Shown: positions 32,381-44,057, numbered from the stretch's first letter. The stretch: 64,000 nucleotides of DNA from Ascarosepion bandense (GCA_037127315.1 JBBBDQ010000419.1:5977501-6041500); one strand, 5' to 3'. Numbers and translations are program-made. Notes: generated by a model from the letters alone, not told the origin.

Positions 32381-33021
32381 GGAATGTTACGAAATGTCAT
32401 TAACCGACATGTTTTTATTTCTTTGTTCGAACATTGTTTTTTTAATGGATATTCGTATTTGTGTAAATTCAATTTTCATTACATCATTATCAGGCATTAA
32501 AATTAGTTTTTTCCATGTTGCAAAAATAAAAGAAAAAGACATAAGTGCTCAACCATAAAGGCAGCGAATTATATTTTACTTCAAACTTTATTATAGCGGA
32601 TACGTCGTATTTGAAATACAAGAGCTATGTTATATTTATGAAACAATGTTTATTACTTATATAGGCTTACTCGAAAAATTTATAGAAAATGTATTCGAAA
32701 AACCTTAGAAAATACGTTCCCTGGCAGGGATTGAAAACGCATCTCCCTTGGAAGGAGAAAGCATTCTGTTTACTGAGATTTCCACAAAGTGCCGGCTGAT
32801 CAACATAATATACAATATTTAATAAATAAAATGGGGCAACGAATTATCCACTATAATATTGTTTCAAGTATTAAAAATGCCAGAGTAAAAATAAATCTTA
32901 TTATTTCTACATATCCCCTGATGAGTGGACGGAAAGTCGTGATGCTGAATGTTGCACAAATCAGCTAAGTGACAAATATTATAATTGTATTAATTTTTTC
33001 TCTCCTTCTCTCTTTAAGTAT
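32381..33021. other. Unassigned end of block Z
   Basis: Contains a segment (32375-32650) present a third time, inverted, at 34.85-35.15 kb. No gene recognised. Confidence 0.5.
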
Positions 33022-33700
33022 AGGTCTTATTAGCAAAATGATTATAAAAGGAAAGTAAAAAAAAGAAACCATTATTTATATAATCAGTTCCAAAAATTGA
33101 ATTAAAGAAAAAAAAAAAAGAAAACGGGATAGAGACAGAGAGAGAGTGGGGAGAAACAGTGTGAGAGAGATAAGGAGTGAGAACGACAGAGAAATAAACA
33201 GAGATATAAACATTAGGAAGGAGAAAGAGAGAGATAGAAAGAAAGAAGGAGAGGGAGTGGGGGAGGGGGAGAGAGGAAGAGAAGGGCATAACTAAATAGA
33301 TAGAGAGTGAGAGAAGGTGGGGAGGAAAATGGGAGCGGAAGACTATAGAACTATAGAAAAAAGGAGTGAGAGAAAAACATAGACAATGGTGTAGAAGACA
33401 GAGATAGAGAGAGGAGAGAAGGAGAGAGAAGTATGGGAGAGAGAGGAGAAACGCACACACACATGTATACATATAAAGAGAGAGAGGGAGAGAAAGAGAG
33501 AGGGGTTAAAGAGAATGAAAATGGAAGAAATAATTTCAGAAGTCAGGCATTTTACCCATCTTTCTGATGTGCATCGCCTTTGAGTTGAGACGCTGAAGAA
33601 AACATTTACATTTTACGAGCGTGCGTACATGTAGATGACCACACATGCCCATATCAATAACATTGAAGCAGCAGGGTAAAAGTTAACATTTATAGATATA

Positions 33701-34068
33701 CTAGCAGTATAGCACGGCGTTGCTCGGGTGTAATGAAAGTTTTAAAACTAATCCATGGTCCTGGAGCTGAAAATCTTTGGACGTTGGCACGAAAGACTAA
33801 ATAGCAATGGTTGTTTCCAGTTAAAGCGAAACGGTAGACTGAAAGAAAATTGAACGGATGTAAGTCAAATTTTGATTTCCGGGAATCGTTATAAAATATA
33901 TGTTTTTCGTCGTAAACTGAATTTTGAATGCTAAATAAGACCTCTGAGTAAATGGTATCATAGCTGAGACTAGGAATTCCAATTATACCTACTTAGAGCC
34001 AAACCCGAAGCAAAAACTAAAATAAAAGAGCTGAAAAAATACAGACATACAGGCAGATAAACATGGGT
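33701..34068 (-). mobile_element. Helitron-like element, 3' half (in X')
   Basis: CTAG and hairpin end on the minus strand; broken at 34068 after GGCAGATAAACA where the inverted block starts. Confidence 0.6.
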
Positions 34069-34584
34069 AAAAAGATAAATATGATGAATAAGAAAATGAA
34101 GATTACTAATAACTGTCGGTGGAAAAACAAATATTCCGGATATATTTTTGGGAAAGGTTTAGCAGTCTTCATTTTCTTATTTATGTCTTTACCCCAAGCA
34201 ATGCAGGACTGCTACTAATGCGCAGGGGATTATGGTGAGAAGAAAGACTGGTTACAGGGGGTATCTAGCATGATCTCATCTGATTCATATTACTACATGA
34301 AAAAGATTGCTTATAACCAACAATTAATACATGCTTTATAAACAAATTAAAACAGTTTTATGCCCAATGTGTACATGTGTATTATGATTATGGCCTTGCA
34401 ATTGATTTTACGATAGAAATAAATTAACAAGAAGAAAGAAAGGAATAAACAAATAAAGAAAGAAATAAAGAATGAAATAAAGAATGAAATAAGGATTTTG
34501 TTAAGAAGTCAGTAATTAATGCCAAGATTATTGAGAGGAAAAAGCTATTGTATATATCATTAATGTTTTAATTTATTTAAATAA

Positions 34585-34615
34585 TCTAAACTTATTCATA
34601 AATGGAATATTGTAT

Positions 34616-34652
<37 letters not shown>

Positions 34653-34838
34653 TCCGTTACCTATAGACTTCGAAAAGGCTGAACAGATTTTCTTGAAAAT
34701 TTACGCAGTTGTACTATGAGCGTCTGCGCGAGTTCGTAGCTAGGTTTTGTGTCGAGGTACCCCCGATAAATATCGAAAATCGATAATCGAAAAAATCGGG
34801 TTATAGAAGGAGTGGTCCGATTTTCATCAAATTTATTT
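34585..34838 (+). mobile_element. Helitron-like element, 5' part (inverted block)
   Basis: TCTAAACTTATTCATAAATG preceded by A, then (TG)n(AG)n and the conserved GTGTCGAGGTACCCC block. It is the missing 5' part of the copy at 33.7 kb, now in opposite orientation. Confidence 0.65.
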
Positions 34839-34911
34839 GATGCTTAATAAATATAACATAGCTCTTGTATTTCAAATACGATGTATCCGCTATAATAAAG
34901 TTTTAAGTGAA

Positions 34912-34947
<36 letters not shown>

Positions 34948-35140
34948 CTCTCCCCTCATAGTTGAGCACTTATATCTTTTTCTTTTATTTTTGCAACATG
35001 GAAAAAACTAATTTTTAATTGCCTGATAATGATGTATTGAACATCGAATCTACTCAAATACGAATATCCATTAAAAAAAAAAACAATGCTCGAACAAAGA
35101 ATTAAAAACATGTCGGTTAATGACATTTCGTAACATTACG

Positions 35141-35198
<58 letters not shown>

Positions 35199-35267
35199 TA
35201 ACTGTCGGTGGAAAACAAATATTACGGATATATTTTTGGAAAAGGTTCAGCAATCTTCATTTCTAAA
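34839..35267. repeat. Inverted copy of 32.4-32.65 kb plus (TA)n tracts
   Basis: Complement of the 32375-32650 segment, with TA runs at about 34914-34945 and 35142-35196. The inner TA run marks the turn between inverted and direct sequence. Confidence 0.7.
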
Positions 35268-35771
35268 AGACAAAGAAAATAAAAAAAAGATAGGTTGGAC
35301 AGAAAGAACATATTTAAAGAAGCCGCTGCAAATTTGAACAGAGAAAAGATGCAGAATCTTGGCTGAAGACATAAAAGCGGCCAAATTACTACTTTTAAGT
35401 AAGCATCTAAACGTTAACTGTAAAATGTTGGCGAAGAAGTACACGAAAACTGATCGTATTAAATGTACATGACTGCTTCGTTCATGGAATAGCAAACCAA
35501 TCGGAATTAGAAGACAGGTAGAGTTGAATAATGTTTTGAGGTAACATTCTAGACATTTAAGCTATAGTTCTCTACAAATGAAGATGGTGTCAAGAATTAT
35601 TGTAAAATGCTTTTTAAGTGATACAGAAGAATCATTAAGTAATAATTCATACAACACAATGCTCTTTTATAAAAAAACTAAATATTGCTAATTTTGCCAA
35701 CAACGCTTTCAAAAACACGAAATTAATAGAATAGTCTCACTAGATATTAATCCAGCAGTCTGTTTTCTGAC

Positions 35772-36178
35772 GCTTACAGCCTATCACGCTGAATACACCG
35801 GTTCTCGCTCGATCACCGAAGTTAAGCAACGTTGAGTCTGGTCCGTACTTAGATGGGTAACCGCTTGGGAATACCATGTGCTGTAAGCGTTTAGTGACGG
35901 TTGTGGTGTAGTGGATATCGGCTCCGAAAGAGAAATCTGTTTGCCGAGTTTGAATTCCTGTTGAATACCCTGTGTTCACTTAAACACTGGCACCCATTAA
36001 AGGGGTTGGGTTAATAAGTAAGTTCTCATTAATCCCAACTTCTTTTTAACTTTCGCGATAAAATATCTCTGTCTATTTTGAAATAATGAAGTTGCCGATG
36101 ATGCGTGAAATTTCTCTGAGGGATTTCATGTAGAAATGGCCATACAACTGATCTGAACATCGAAATATATATATATAT
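35772..36178 (+). mobile_element. Second copy of the 5S-tRNA composite SINE
   Basis: The 5S module is 35772-35888 and the tRNA-like module follows from about 35889 (GGTTGTGGTGTAGTGGATAT). It belongs to the duplicated block Z', so it is not an independent insertion. One change in the 5S part (CTTACAGCC) and several in the tail. Confidence 0.8.
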
Positions 36179-36892
36179 TACGGAATGTTACGAAATGGAA
36201 TTAACCGACATATTTTTAATTTCTTTGTTCGAACATTGTTTTTTTAATGGATATTCGTATTTGAGTAGATTCGATTTTCAATACATCATTATCAGGCATG
36301 AAAATTAGTTTTTTCCATGTTGCAAAAGTAAAAGGAGAAGAGATAAGTGCTCAGCTATAAAGGGAGCGAATTATATATGTATATACTACTTCAAATTTTG
36401 TTATAGCGGATACATCGTATTTGAAATACAAGAGCTATGCTATATTTATTAAATAGTGTATATTACTTATATAGACTTGCTCGAGAAATTTATAGAAAAT
36501 ATATTCGAAAAACCTTAGAAAATAGTTCCCTGGCAGGGATTGAACGCGCATCTCCCTTGGTAGAAGAATGCATTCTGCTTACTGAGATTTCCACAAAGTG
36601 CCGGCTGATCAACATGATATACACTATTTAATAAATAAAAATGGGGCAACGAATTATCAACTATAATATTGTTTGAAGTATTAAAAATGCCAGATTAAAA
36701 ATAAATCTATTATTTCTTCATATCCCCTGACGAGTGGACGGAAAGTCGGGATGCTGAATGTAGCACAAATCAGCTAAGTGACAAATATTATAATTGTATT
36801 TATTTTCTCTCTCTCTCTCTTTATGGATAGATCTTATTACTAAAATGTAATACTCATCGAAATATATCAAGAAATGATGCAAAAATGGATTG

Positions 36893-37000
36893 GGTTACGG
36901 TATTTGCGCGTCAGTGAATGCAAGGAATTCTACTGGAATTCGAACTCGAATCCCCGATTTCTCGTTTTGAGCCGTTATCCACTGCATAACAAAGCCCATT
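36893..37000 (-). mobile_element. SINE-1 head fragment
   Basis: Complement of the SINE-1 head: GAGTTCGAATTCCAG with GCGCAAATACCG beyond it. The A box is degraded. The 3' two thirds are absent. Confidence 0.65.
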
Positions 37001-37380
37001 GAGTGAAAAAAGTTTATAAATTCTGAATATTTGGGCGTTTATATATGAGAATATTAGTAATAAAATCTGTGTATTCTACTTGTTTTCTAACTAAATGTGC
37101 GATGTTGGAGTCCTTAAAATGTCGTTCCCACGCGTATATAAACCCTTCAGTTTTGAAAATTATTAGGCGCATTTGATAACATCGGAAGATAATTTCGTTT
37201 TTTACGAAATATCCTGCAGAAAAATTCCCTTGTAGTTAGATATGATGACAAGCAATGAAATCGGTCGCAAAATCTAGTTTCATGATCTTTTTTAAAGAAT
37301 AAGACCAGTTTGAAACTGTATCACAGAATGTTATTTTTCTGTGTACTAAATTTTAAGCTCTTTTGTTTTATCGTAACGTT
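37001..37380. other. AT-rich, nothing recognised
   Basis: No gene or repeat family. Confidence 0.45.
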
Positions 37381-37478
37381 ACCACCACCACCACCACCAC
37401 CACCACTGCTACCAAGAGGTTACCACCTCTCCCTCCTCCTCCTCCTCCTCCTCCTCATCATCATCATCATCATTGCTG
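37381..37478. repeat. (CCA)n, (CCT)n and (CAT)n trinucleotide tracts
   Basis: CCA repeats near 37381-37405, CCT/CTC repeats near 37428-37455 and CAT repeats near 37456-37474. Proline/leucine-rich ORFs here are artefacts. Confidence 0.9.
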
Positions 37479-37544
37479 TAACAAATCAGCAGGGTTTCTA
37501 ATATTCAGCATGGCTTCTGGGTTTCCGAGCATACTCATATGCCC

Positions 37545-37930
37545 TTCAATGTGGTGTAATGGTTAACAATCTTGTCTCGCTAGATCAATTACAACTGAAT
37601 TGCGAGTTCGCTTCTCACTGGGTGCCCCCTACTTTCGACCTTGTCCCACATCTAAGCTACGCTTACTAAATCGTTATATATTTAAGCTCTTCAAAGTATT
37701 GCAATGGTTAAGCAGTTTTTTTCGCTCGATCAATTACGATTGAAAAGTGAGTTCAATTCTCGCTTTGTGCCAAATTTAAGCTACGCTTAGTAAATCGCTA
37801 TATTTTTTTTTTGAACTTCAACGTACTGAAATAATTAAGCAAGCTTGTTTCGCTAGATCCCTTACGACTGAATAGTGAGTTCGATCGTCATAGGTGCTAG
37901 ATACTTTTGGCTTTGGCCAAATCTAAACAA
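37545..37930 (+). repeat. Three tandem tRNA-like units (~130 bp each)
   Basis: Unit 1 has GTGGTGTAATGGTTAACAAT and GCGAGTTCGCTTCTC, the A- and B-box layout of a tRNA-like head, then CTAAGCTACGCTTACTAAAT. Unit 2 (about 37690) and unit 3 (about 37815) repeat the same order with increasing decay (CAATGGTTAAGCAG; AATAATTAAGCAAGC). The shared CGCT(A/C)GATC and AAGCTACGCTTA(C/G)TAAATCG blocks prove a tandem series. Confidence 0.7.
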
Positions 37931-38199
37931 CCCTTAGAAAATTTTCATACTCATATTCTCAGGTCCATTTGTGTATATTCACCTACTGAACCAACCTGTG
38001 ATTTACACTGCAATTATGCTACGTGGAGCTTCTTTACAGTTCAAATATACGGTTTTGAATTAATTATTCTTCTTCTATACTGGCTACCAACCAAGTCAAC
38101 GGATTCCAGTCACGAAAAGTTATAGATTTGTAGAGGAGATAGATTTATAGAAGAGAGAGATTCATTTTTTCTATAGGTTATTTGTTCGAAAGTGACTGT
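37931..38199. other. Nothing recognised
   Basis: No gene or repeat family. Confidence 0.45.
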
Positions 38200-38277
38200 A
38201 ATGATCTTGACTGGACTTCGAACTTGGCTCACTGATTTCTCATTCCGAGTCGCTAACCTTTACGCCACCTGCACATC
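38200..38277 (-). mobile_element. tRNA-like SINE head fragment
   Basis: Minus strand: GCAGGTGGCGTAAAGGTTAG then GAGCCAAGTTCGAAGTCC, resembling A and B boxes. A head related to but distinct from SINE-1. Confidence 0.45.
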
Positions 38278-39829
38278 TTCAATGACAGCAACAACATAAT
38301 CATCATCAGCATGATCACTATTATCAGAAAGTGTGATTGCATAAATACTATTATTAGTCACACTATTTGCATCACTTTCTTCATCTCTATGTTGATTAGT
38401 AGCCCCAGAAAGAATACAGCAAGAAGAAAAAGAAGAAGTAGAAGAAGAAGAAGACAAGCACTGTATGACCCCACGATTGAAAACTTCGCCATTCTTAACG
38501 CATGATCAAAACTGGTCTCAACACGACAGCTATGCCAATGTTGGTTTATGGTAATCAGCTTACACCTGCCCAACACCAAGTCAACACGAAGGGATTAGTG
38601 TGATGCTGTCACTTAGTGTCCAGTCATCAGTGGCGCCAAGCCGTCATCACAATCGACCAACACCTCGTCCCGACGCCCCTTATTATTTTCTTATTATTAC
38701 AACACCCTCTGGTGAAATAAGAAAAGCTTTTTTGCTTTCAGTCTCGTCACCTACAACTAAGAATAATGCACTAAATTCTGCCGAGTCTCCATTGATATTG
38801 ACAATACGAACAATAGTCTAATCACTGACATAATCGTGATTATTAATGCAACTATTACTTTTGGGGGCTCCTGTCTATTCCCCATTCACCTCTTTAGTTC
38901 AGTGGCACGCACGCTGGTTAGAGAAGGTTTATCAATGAGCGCTCCAAAACTGAAAATGCATGTGGCAAAAACCACTGTTTTGGCGCCAAGATTGATCGCC
39001 ATGATTATTTTTCTATAGAAGCCATTTTCATTTTGTTGTGCTCCAACCGCTAGAGAATTTAAAAATTAAAGCCTGTGAGAGATCGAAGATTTGAAAAGCA
39101 TTAATATAAAAAAGAACATCCCAATTCAAGATTTGAGCTAAGAATTTAAATCAAATTTAAATTTTAAAATACTTAGCGTATATATAGCGATTTGCGTATC
39201 TAGGTAACCAAATATTCATGTTAAGTCTAACTAAAGTTGTAACAATAATATATTAGTACCATAAGTGAATACCAATAAACAAGATGCGAACTACTAAAAT
39301 CACCTTATTTAATAAGCTTAGCTGAGTAAGTACGAAAATTGAGGGGATTTTTTCAAAATCTATGAATAGTGTTCGAAAAATCTATGGAGGATGTAGGATT
39401 AGCTTAGAATTTAGTTAATTTGATGGAAGGTGTAGTAGATTGATAAATGTAATTCTACCTATTTGCATATGTTAATTAGAAGAGAAATAAAGTGTATAGT
39501 AAAGTAAGAATTGACTTCCGATCATGTGTCGCAGAACAGCGCAATACAACAATATGGCGTCGCTGATAGGTTGTTTAAGTCGCTTAGATGAACCAAAATT
39601 TGTTGGGACTTGGATCCAGTATTTACGGCACATGCTAGAGCTAACAAATTATATCAAAGACAAAGTAGCAAGCTCCGAGAAGAGCTGATTTTATCATGTT
39701 CAATAGTAGAAGTAGTGAATAAATAACTTAGAGAGTTGAGTTAAAGGGAGATAACTAAGACATCCAGAATCGCCAAAACAATATTCTACAATCATAGAAA
39801 TAATGGTTTCGGTTCGAAATTCTAATCAC
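38278..39829. other. Unassigned, possibly single-copy sequence
   Basis: About 1.5 kb with no recognised element. A GAAGAA-rich tract lies at 38412-38456. Part of 38515-38820 is less AT-rich than the surroundings but has only short frames. Confidence 0.45.
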
Positions 39830-39870
39830 CTGAAGAAGGCAGGAGCGTACAACGCCCGAAACGCGGTGAA
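39830..39870 (+). other. Hammerhead-like core motif
   Basis: CTGAAGA (39830-39836), a GGC/GCC helix and CGAAACGCGG. Typical of the end of a Penelope-like terminal repeat. Confidence 0.35.
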
Positions 39871-39999
39871 TATGACAATAAAGATGAGAGCAACAGTCTG
39901 AACAATTATGTATTAAATCAGTTTTCACAATTTTAAATGATCATTTTCATGCAACTGAATTTTTTGCCTTGTTAAATAGAAAGGTTCACTCGTAAAATA

Positions 40000-40317
40000 T
40001 TTTCCAATTTTTCATCTTTTTTTCTCGCATTTCCCGCCCGTTTATTTGCTTTCCTCGACAGCTACAATCTCCGAGAATTTAAATGCAGAGTCAATAGTCA
40101 TCTCCTATCTCACTGACTTGCATCCTCTCTCTGATGCTCCTTTCTCCGCCCACTCCACTCTCATTAGTATTCTCATCCTTCTCTTAGCCACTTCCTGACA
40201 CCCCCTATAACCTGTTACTCTTTCTCATAATTTTCCTCCTGTGTAATACCCTGCACACCAGTGGCAGTAAACTGCCTTGCTTGGGGCGATATGATTAAAA
40301 AAAAAACAAAAAAAAAA
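40000..40317 (+). mobile_element. LINE-B 3' end with A-rich tail
   Basis: CTACAATCTCCGAGAATTTA coding remnant, pyrimidine-rich 3' UTR, and GCCTTGCTTGGGGCGATATG, ATTA, then an A/C-rich tail of about 30 bases. Confidence 0.7.
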
Positions 40318-40619
40318 AAACACCGTTTATGACAAGAATGCTATCGTGACATGTAGATTGACTAATTAACATATCCGGAATACTCAGGCAATATAATGAC
40401 TCAGATTAGGAGGAGAAGGAGGAGGAGTGATTACGCATGAGCATTTAGTAGTAATACGAAGGACTTAGGATTTCACAGCAATGGCGTTGTCATTAGAAAG
40501 CACTTTATTATTAAAGAATCCAGATTTCGTAGATGCATGGGGGTAAGAGCATTCCGCGGCTCAAGTGCGGACTAAGAAATTAAGAAACGTCGGGTGAAAA
40601 TTAAATAACTGATCTTTTT
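40318..40619. other. Nothing recognised
   Basis: No gene or repeat family. Confidence 0.4.
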
Positions 40620-41050
40620 CTGCTCACAGCTGGGGTCGAAGCTATTATGAAAATGTCAACTATGGCTCACTCAATGCAGTTGGAAAGTTTGACTTTCGAC
40701 GAAATAAGTGAGATAACAGGAAAATAATATGCAACAAAACAACAACAACAACAGTAACAGCAAAAAATGGGGTTAGTCATTGCAGAGAAAACAAAAGTCA
40801 TGTATACGAAACAAGAAGCTGACGAACTGCTTACAAAATTTTATTTCGTCTAAAAAATGCCTCTCGATTTTGTGAATTTGAAAAACTTGGAAAAGCCAAA
40901 CGACTGAAGAATTAATTCAGATGAGGTTTATTGATGGCCCTAAAATGCGACACATAGCTATAAAATTATAACTAGGAAACGTGTCTTTGTCTACCCGTAT
41001 TGAATTTAATCAACAGCGGGAACTAATACAAAAATTTAGTCAGAATCTCG
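40620..41050 (+). pseudogene. Gag-like remnant of an LTR retrotransposon
   Basis: Broken frames read MAHSMQLESLTFDEISEITG, then FCEFEKLGKAKRL, then EELIQMRFIDGPKM and FNQQRELIQKFSQ. A short helical domain with a RFxxGL-like segment followed by QxRELIQKFSQ is the pattern of Ty3/Gypsy-type capsid domains. Frame changes and stops show decay. An acidic continuation may resume at about 42240, past a LINE-A and a SINE-1, but this is uncertain. No protease, RT or LTR was found. Confidence 0.4.
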
Positions 41051-41159
41051 ACTGGATTATGTAGAGGCTGCTGGCACTAACCTGTTGAAGAAAACCTTTA
41101 CAAAATACAGATTCTGTCCCACGACATGAAGAAATAGTCTGCATTTAGAAAAGCGTGCA

Positions 41160-41466
41160 GTCAGTCAGTTAAGTGCCATACGTGATACACGCTTGGGCGA
41201 TCATGTCTCTTTCGAGACATGACTGACTGGGCACAAGATTATCCCGCAGTAGGTTGCCATTGCTTACTGCGGTAGACTGGTTGCCGACCATGGCTATAGA
41301 ACCCAATCTGTCCTGCTATTTAATCCATAACTGGAAGGAAGAGACGGCTTAATACCTTTCCCAAGGGTATTTGCGCGTAAGTGAATACAATGGATTCAAC
41401 TGGAATTCGAACTCGTCTACCCGGCTTCTCGTTCCGAGCCGATATCCACTGTACCACAACGCACAT
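41160..41466 (-). mobile_element. SINE-1 copy, full length
   Basis: Minus strand, head GTGCGTTGTGGTACAGTGG to end CACTTAACTGACTGAC, with the hairpin CATGTCTCGAAAGAGACATG intact. Confidence 0.9.
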
Positions 41467-41524
41467 AATCAACCATTTTCAAGCGATGTGCAATAAGAAA
41501 AATGGGAGTAGCATACTTCTTCAT

Positions 41525-42225
41525 CTATCTGCCATATTCCAGCAGGACATAGGCAATCATGGTCTTTCACATATCCATATCTCTAGATACTCTGAGCACG
41601 CTTTTTCCTGTTACCCCACCCAAATTCCGCTCTACCATTCACTTGCTCAAACCCACCAATTCTGTTACGCATTGCTTCTCTCTTTCTCTCTATCTGACCT
41701 GTAAGTATAAGATTCTCCAAGCTCTCCTTCCTCATTACCTGTTCCAAGATCTTCAGCTATCTTTTCCTGATGTTAACTATTAGTTTCTTTTTCGTTTTCA
41801 TCCTCTCTAAAACCTCATGTTCGGTCCATAGTATCCTTAGCAGCCCTCTATAGAACTAAATTGCTTCAAGTCTCTCCATCTTTGAGAAGATTGTCGGCCA
41901 TATTGAAGAATATTCATCACATAGTAAATTTCCCTGTCTCAGAGCTATACTAAGCTTCTGGAATGCATCCTTGGCCATGCCAATTCGCCTTCGGATCTCA
42001 ATGTCGCACTTTCCGTCTTTTGTTAGAACACATTCTAGGTATATAAACTTCTGTCCCTGTTTGATTTTAGTATCTCCTGCCTGTAGTTGGCATTTTGGGC
42101 TCTTCTTTTTACTGATAACCACGCACTATGTTTTCTTGTAGTATATTTTTAGTACTTCCTTTCCATTTTCTTCAGCTACCCTGTGTGGGAGGTCTTGTAG
42201 CTTCCTTTCCGTGTCTGCTATACTA
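41525..42225 (-). pseudogene. LINE-A C-terminal half
   Basis: Minus-strand frame 41856-42122 reads MVISKKKSPKCQLQAG, YLECVLTKDGKCDIEIRRRI and GMAKDAFQKLS. Further downstream frames continue to the 3' block at 41545. Upstream the ERKLQDLPHR-like end of the YADD region is just visible near 42210. Confidence 0.85.
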
Positions 42226-42969
42226 GCTCATTTAAATAAAATAAAACCCAGATATGAATACGAGGAGAAAAGTGATACAGAAATCTCCCCGGATAACTCA
42301 AGTAATGAAATGTCTGAAGGACAAACATAGTGATGATTATTAGGGACAAAATATTTCTGTTATTATTAAGGCAGATAACAACACACGGATTTAAAACAGA
42401 ATTTTATGTATTTTCCCCATCAATTATTACGACAATTTAAAATCTTTTCCACTTGCAATTGTTAATACACAAGTTAAAATAATTTATTTATCATCAATTA
42501 ATTATTAAAAGAAATATAGATGTCCTTGAATATTCTAAGTACTCGCACTCTGCAAATTATAAACTTGTCATTGGGCAAGGTTCATTTACCAATATAGTTT
42601 AGATGCACTAGCTGAAGATAACAGTCACAGATCACAGAATCAATGTTGTTCAAACCCTGCCTACACAGCTGACATAACAATTGCGCTGACGATATCAATT
42701 TACCGACAAATAGCCTGCAGCTTTATTTTACCGAGTTTAGTAAATTAAGCTAAAATCTGTTGTCTATTTTACAAGGACCGGAGAAATAGCTTATTTATTA
42801 AAAACAAAAACAAAAACAAAAAAACAAAAAAAACAAAAACAAAAACAAAAAACAAACAAAATAAAACAAAAACAACAACAAATAAGTAAAACTATAAATG
42901 AAATATCTAAATTGTAAGACTTAGCTGAACAAATTGCAAGTTGTGTCTGTTATGACTACCTGTTTGGAC
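42226..42969. other. Unassigned, with a (CAAAA)n-like tract
   Basis: A/C-rich repeats lie at about 42800-42880. The first 100 bases may belong to the gag-like remnant upstream. No gene. Confidence 0.45.
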
Positions 42970-43241
42970 CACTTTGGTGTGGATACCGTGATCAATAAAT
43001 ATCCATCATTCAGCCATGAATACTCTACGGTGTCTATAATCAGTTACACCCTGATTTCTACCTGTGGTTTATATAAGAGGTATTTAATTTTGCTACTTGG
43101 GCAAGCCTATCCTCTAGGTTTTAATTGTCTGCTGATTTTGGTGTGGATACTGTGATCAATAAATATCTATCATTCAGTAATTCAGTAATTCACTTTTTAC
43201 AAATGTGCTCGTTAATTCCACTTTTTACAAATGTGCTCGTT
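42970..43241 (+). repeat. Spaced and tandem direct repeats before the satellite
   Basis: GGTGTGGATAC(C/T)GTGATC with AATAAATAT(C)(C/T)ATCATTCAG occurs at about 42974 and 43139, 165 bases apart. CACTTTTTACAAATGTGCTCG is then repeated in tandem at about 43191 and 43218. Confidence 0.75.
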
Positions 43242-43283
43242 TTCATGGAGTTTCAGTATGAAAACCCCCATTTGTAAAGCATA

Positions 43284-44057
43284 GGGATCAATATTTCCAA
43301 AAGTAGATAAGTGATATGTGGATCAGTATTTTCATAATAGGAAGAAGTAAAATAATGTGAATTCAAACGAAAGGAAACCATATTGTAATGTGCTAAGCTT
43401 TTTCATAGAATTCACATGTAAATATATATAGGGATCAATATTTCCAAAAGTACATAAGAGATATGTGGATCAGTATTTTCATAATACGAAAAAGTAAAAT
43501 AATGTGAATTCAAACGAAAAGAAACCTTATCTTAATGAGCTAATAAGCTTTTTCATAGAATTCACATGTACATATATAGGGATCAATATTTCCAAAAGTG
43601 CATAAGAGTTATGTGGATCAGTATTTTTATAACAAATAGAAGTAAAATACTGTAAATTCACACAAAGAAACTTATTATTGTAATGTGCTGGTAAACTTTT
43701 TCATGGAATTCACATTCACATATATACTATCGCCCGGTTCACACTCCACCCACGTCTATTGAACAGGTGTAGAGGCTCATCCCTTGTTCCCTGTTTAGAA
43801 CGTGGTTTCCGGCTTTCTCTTTTCCAATCTATTCACTCTTACGTAACCCTTTCGCACCAGTGACCTTACCGCCTTCTCGGGGTGATATGATTAAAAAAAA
43901 AAAATATAGGAATCAATATTTTCAAAAGTACACAAGGGGTACGTGGATCAGTATTTTCATAATAAGAACAAATAAAATAACATGAATTTACACAAAGAGG
44001 AACCTTATTGTAATATTCTGATAAGCTTTTTGATAGAATTCACGTTTACATATGTGG
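43284..44057 (+). repeat. 147 bp satellite, four units, interrupted by a SINE-2
   Basis: Units begin GGGATCAATATTTCC at 43284, 43431 and 43579, and (as GGAATCAATATTTTC) at 43909. Each holds ATGTGGATCAGTATTTT and AGCTTTTTCATAGAATTCAC. Unit lengths are 147, 148 and 147 bases. Confidence 0.9.
43726..43904 (+). mobile_element. SINE-2, one-headed copy
   Basis: One head (CTATCGCCCGGTTCACACTC ... GTGGTTTCCGGCTTTCTC) and the tail GGGGTGATATGATTA plus A12. It sits exactly between two satellite units. Confidence 0.8.

Larger units (their letters stand above)
29236..33015 (+). repeat. Tandem segmental duplication, unit 1 (~3.8 kb)
   Basis: Three blocks here recur in 33.0-36.8 kb: X (29236-30490: GA-rich tract, CATCTTTCTGATGTGCATCG, Helitron-like 3' half), Y (30640-31355) and Z (31432-33015, with the 5S composite SINE). 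X and Z recur in the same orientation, Y is inverted in the second unit. Confidence 0.85.
33022..36830 (+). repeat. Tandem segmental duplication, unit 2, rearranged
   Basis: X' (33022-34068) and Z' (35268-36830) are direct copies of 29236-30490 and 31432-33015. Between them lie an inverted copy of Y (34110-34838) and an inverted copy of 32375-32650 (34850-35150). A marker ACTGTCGGTGGAAAA occurs at 34117 and 35203, at both ends of the inverted part. Confidence 0.85.

Noticed and set aside
33014..33472. 152-codon minus-strand ORF
   Set aside because: It lies in a GA-rich low-complexity tract and is almost only Leu/Ser/Phe; an artefact of the repeat.
37310..37566. Pro- and His-rich ORFs
   Set aside because: Reading frames through CCA/CCT/CAT repeats.
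43284..44057. CRISPR-like array
   Set aside because: Repeats are contiguous 147 bp satellite units without unique spacers, in a eukaryotic context.
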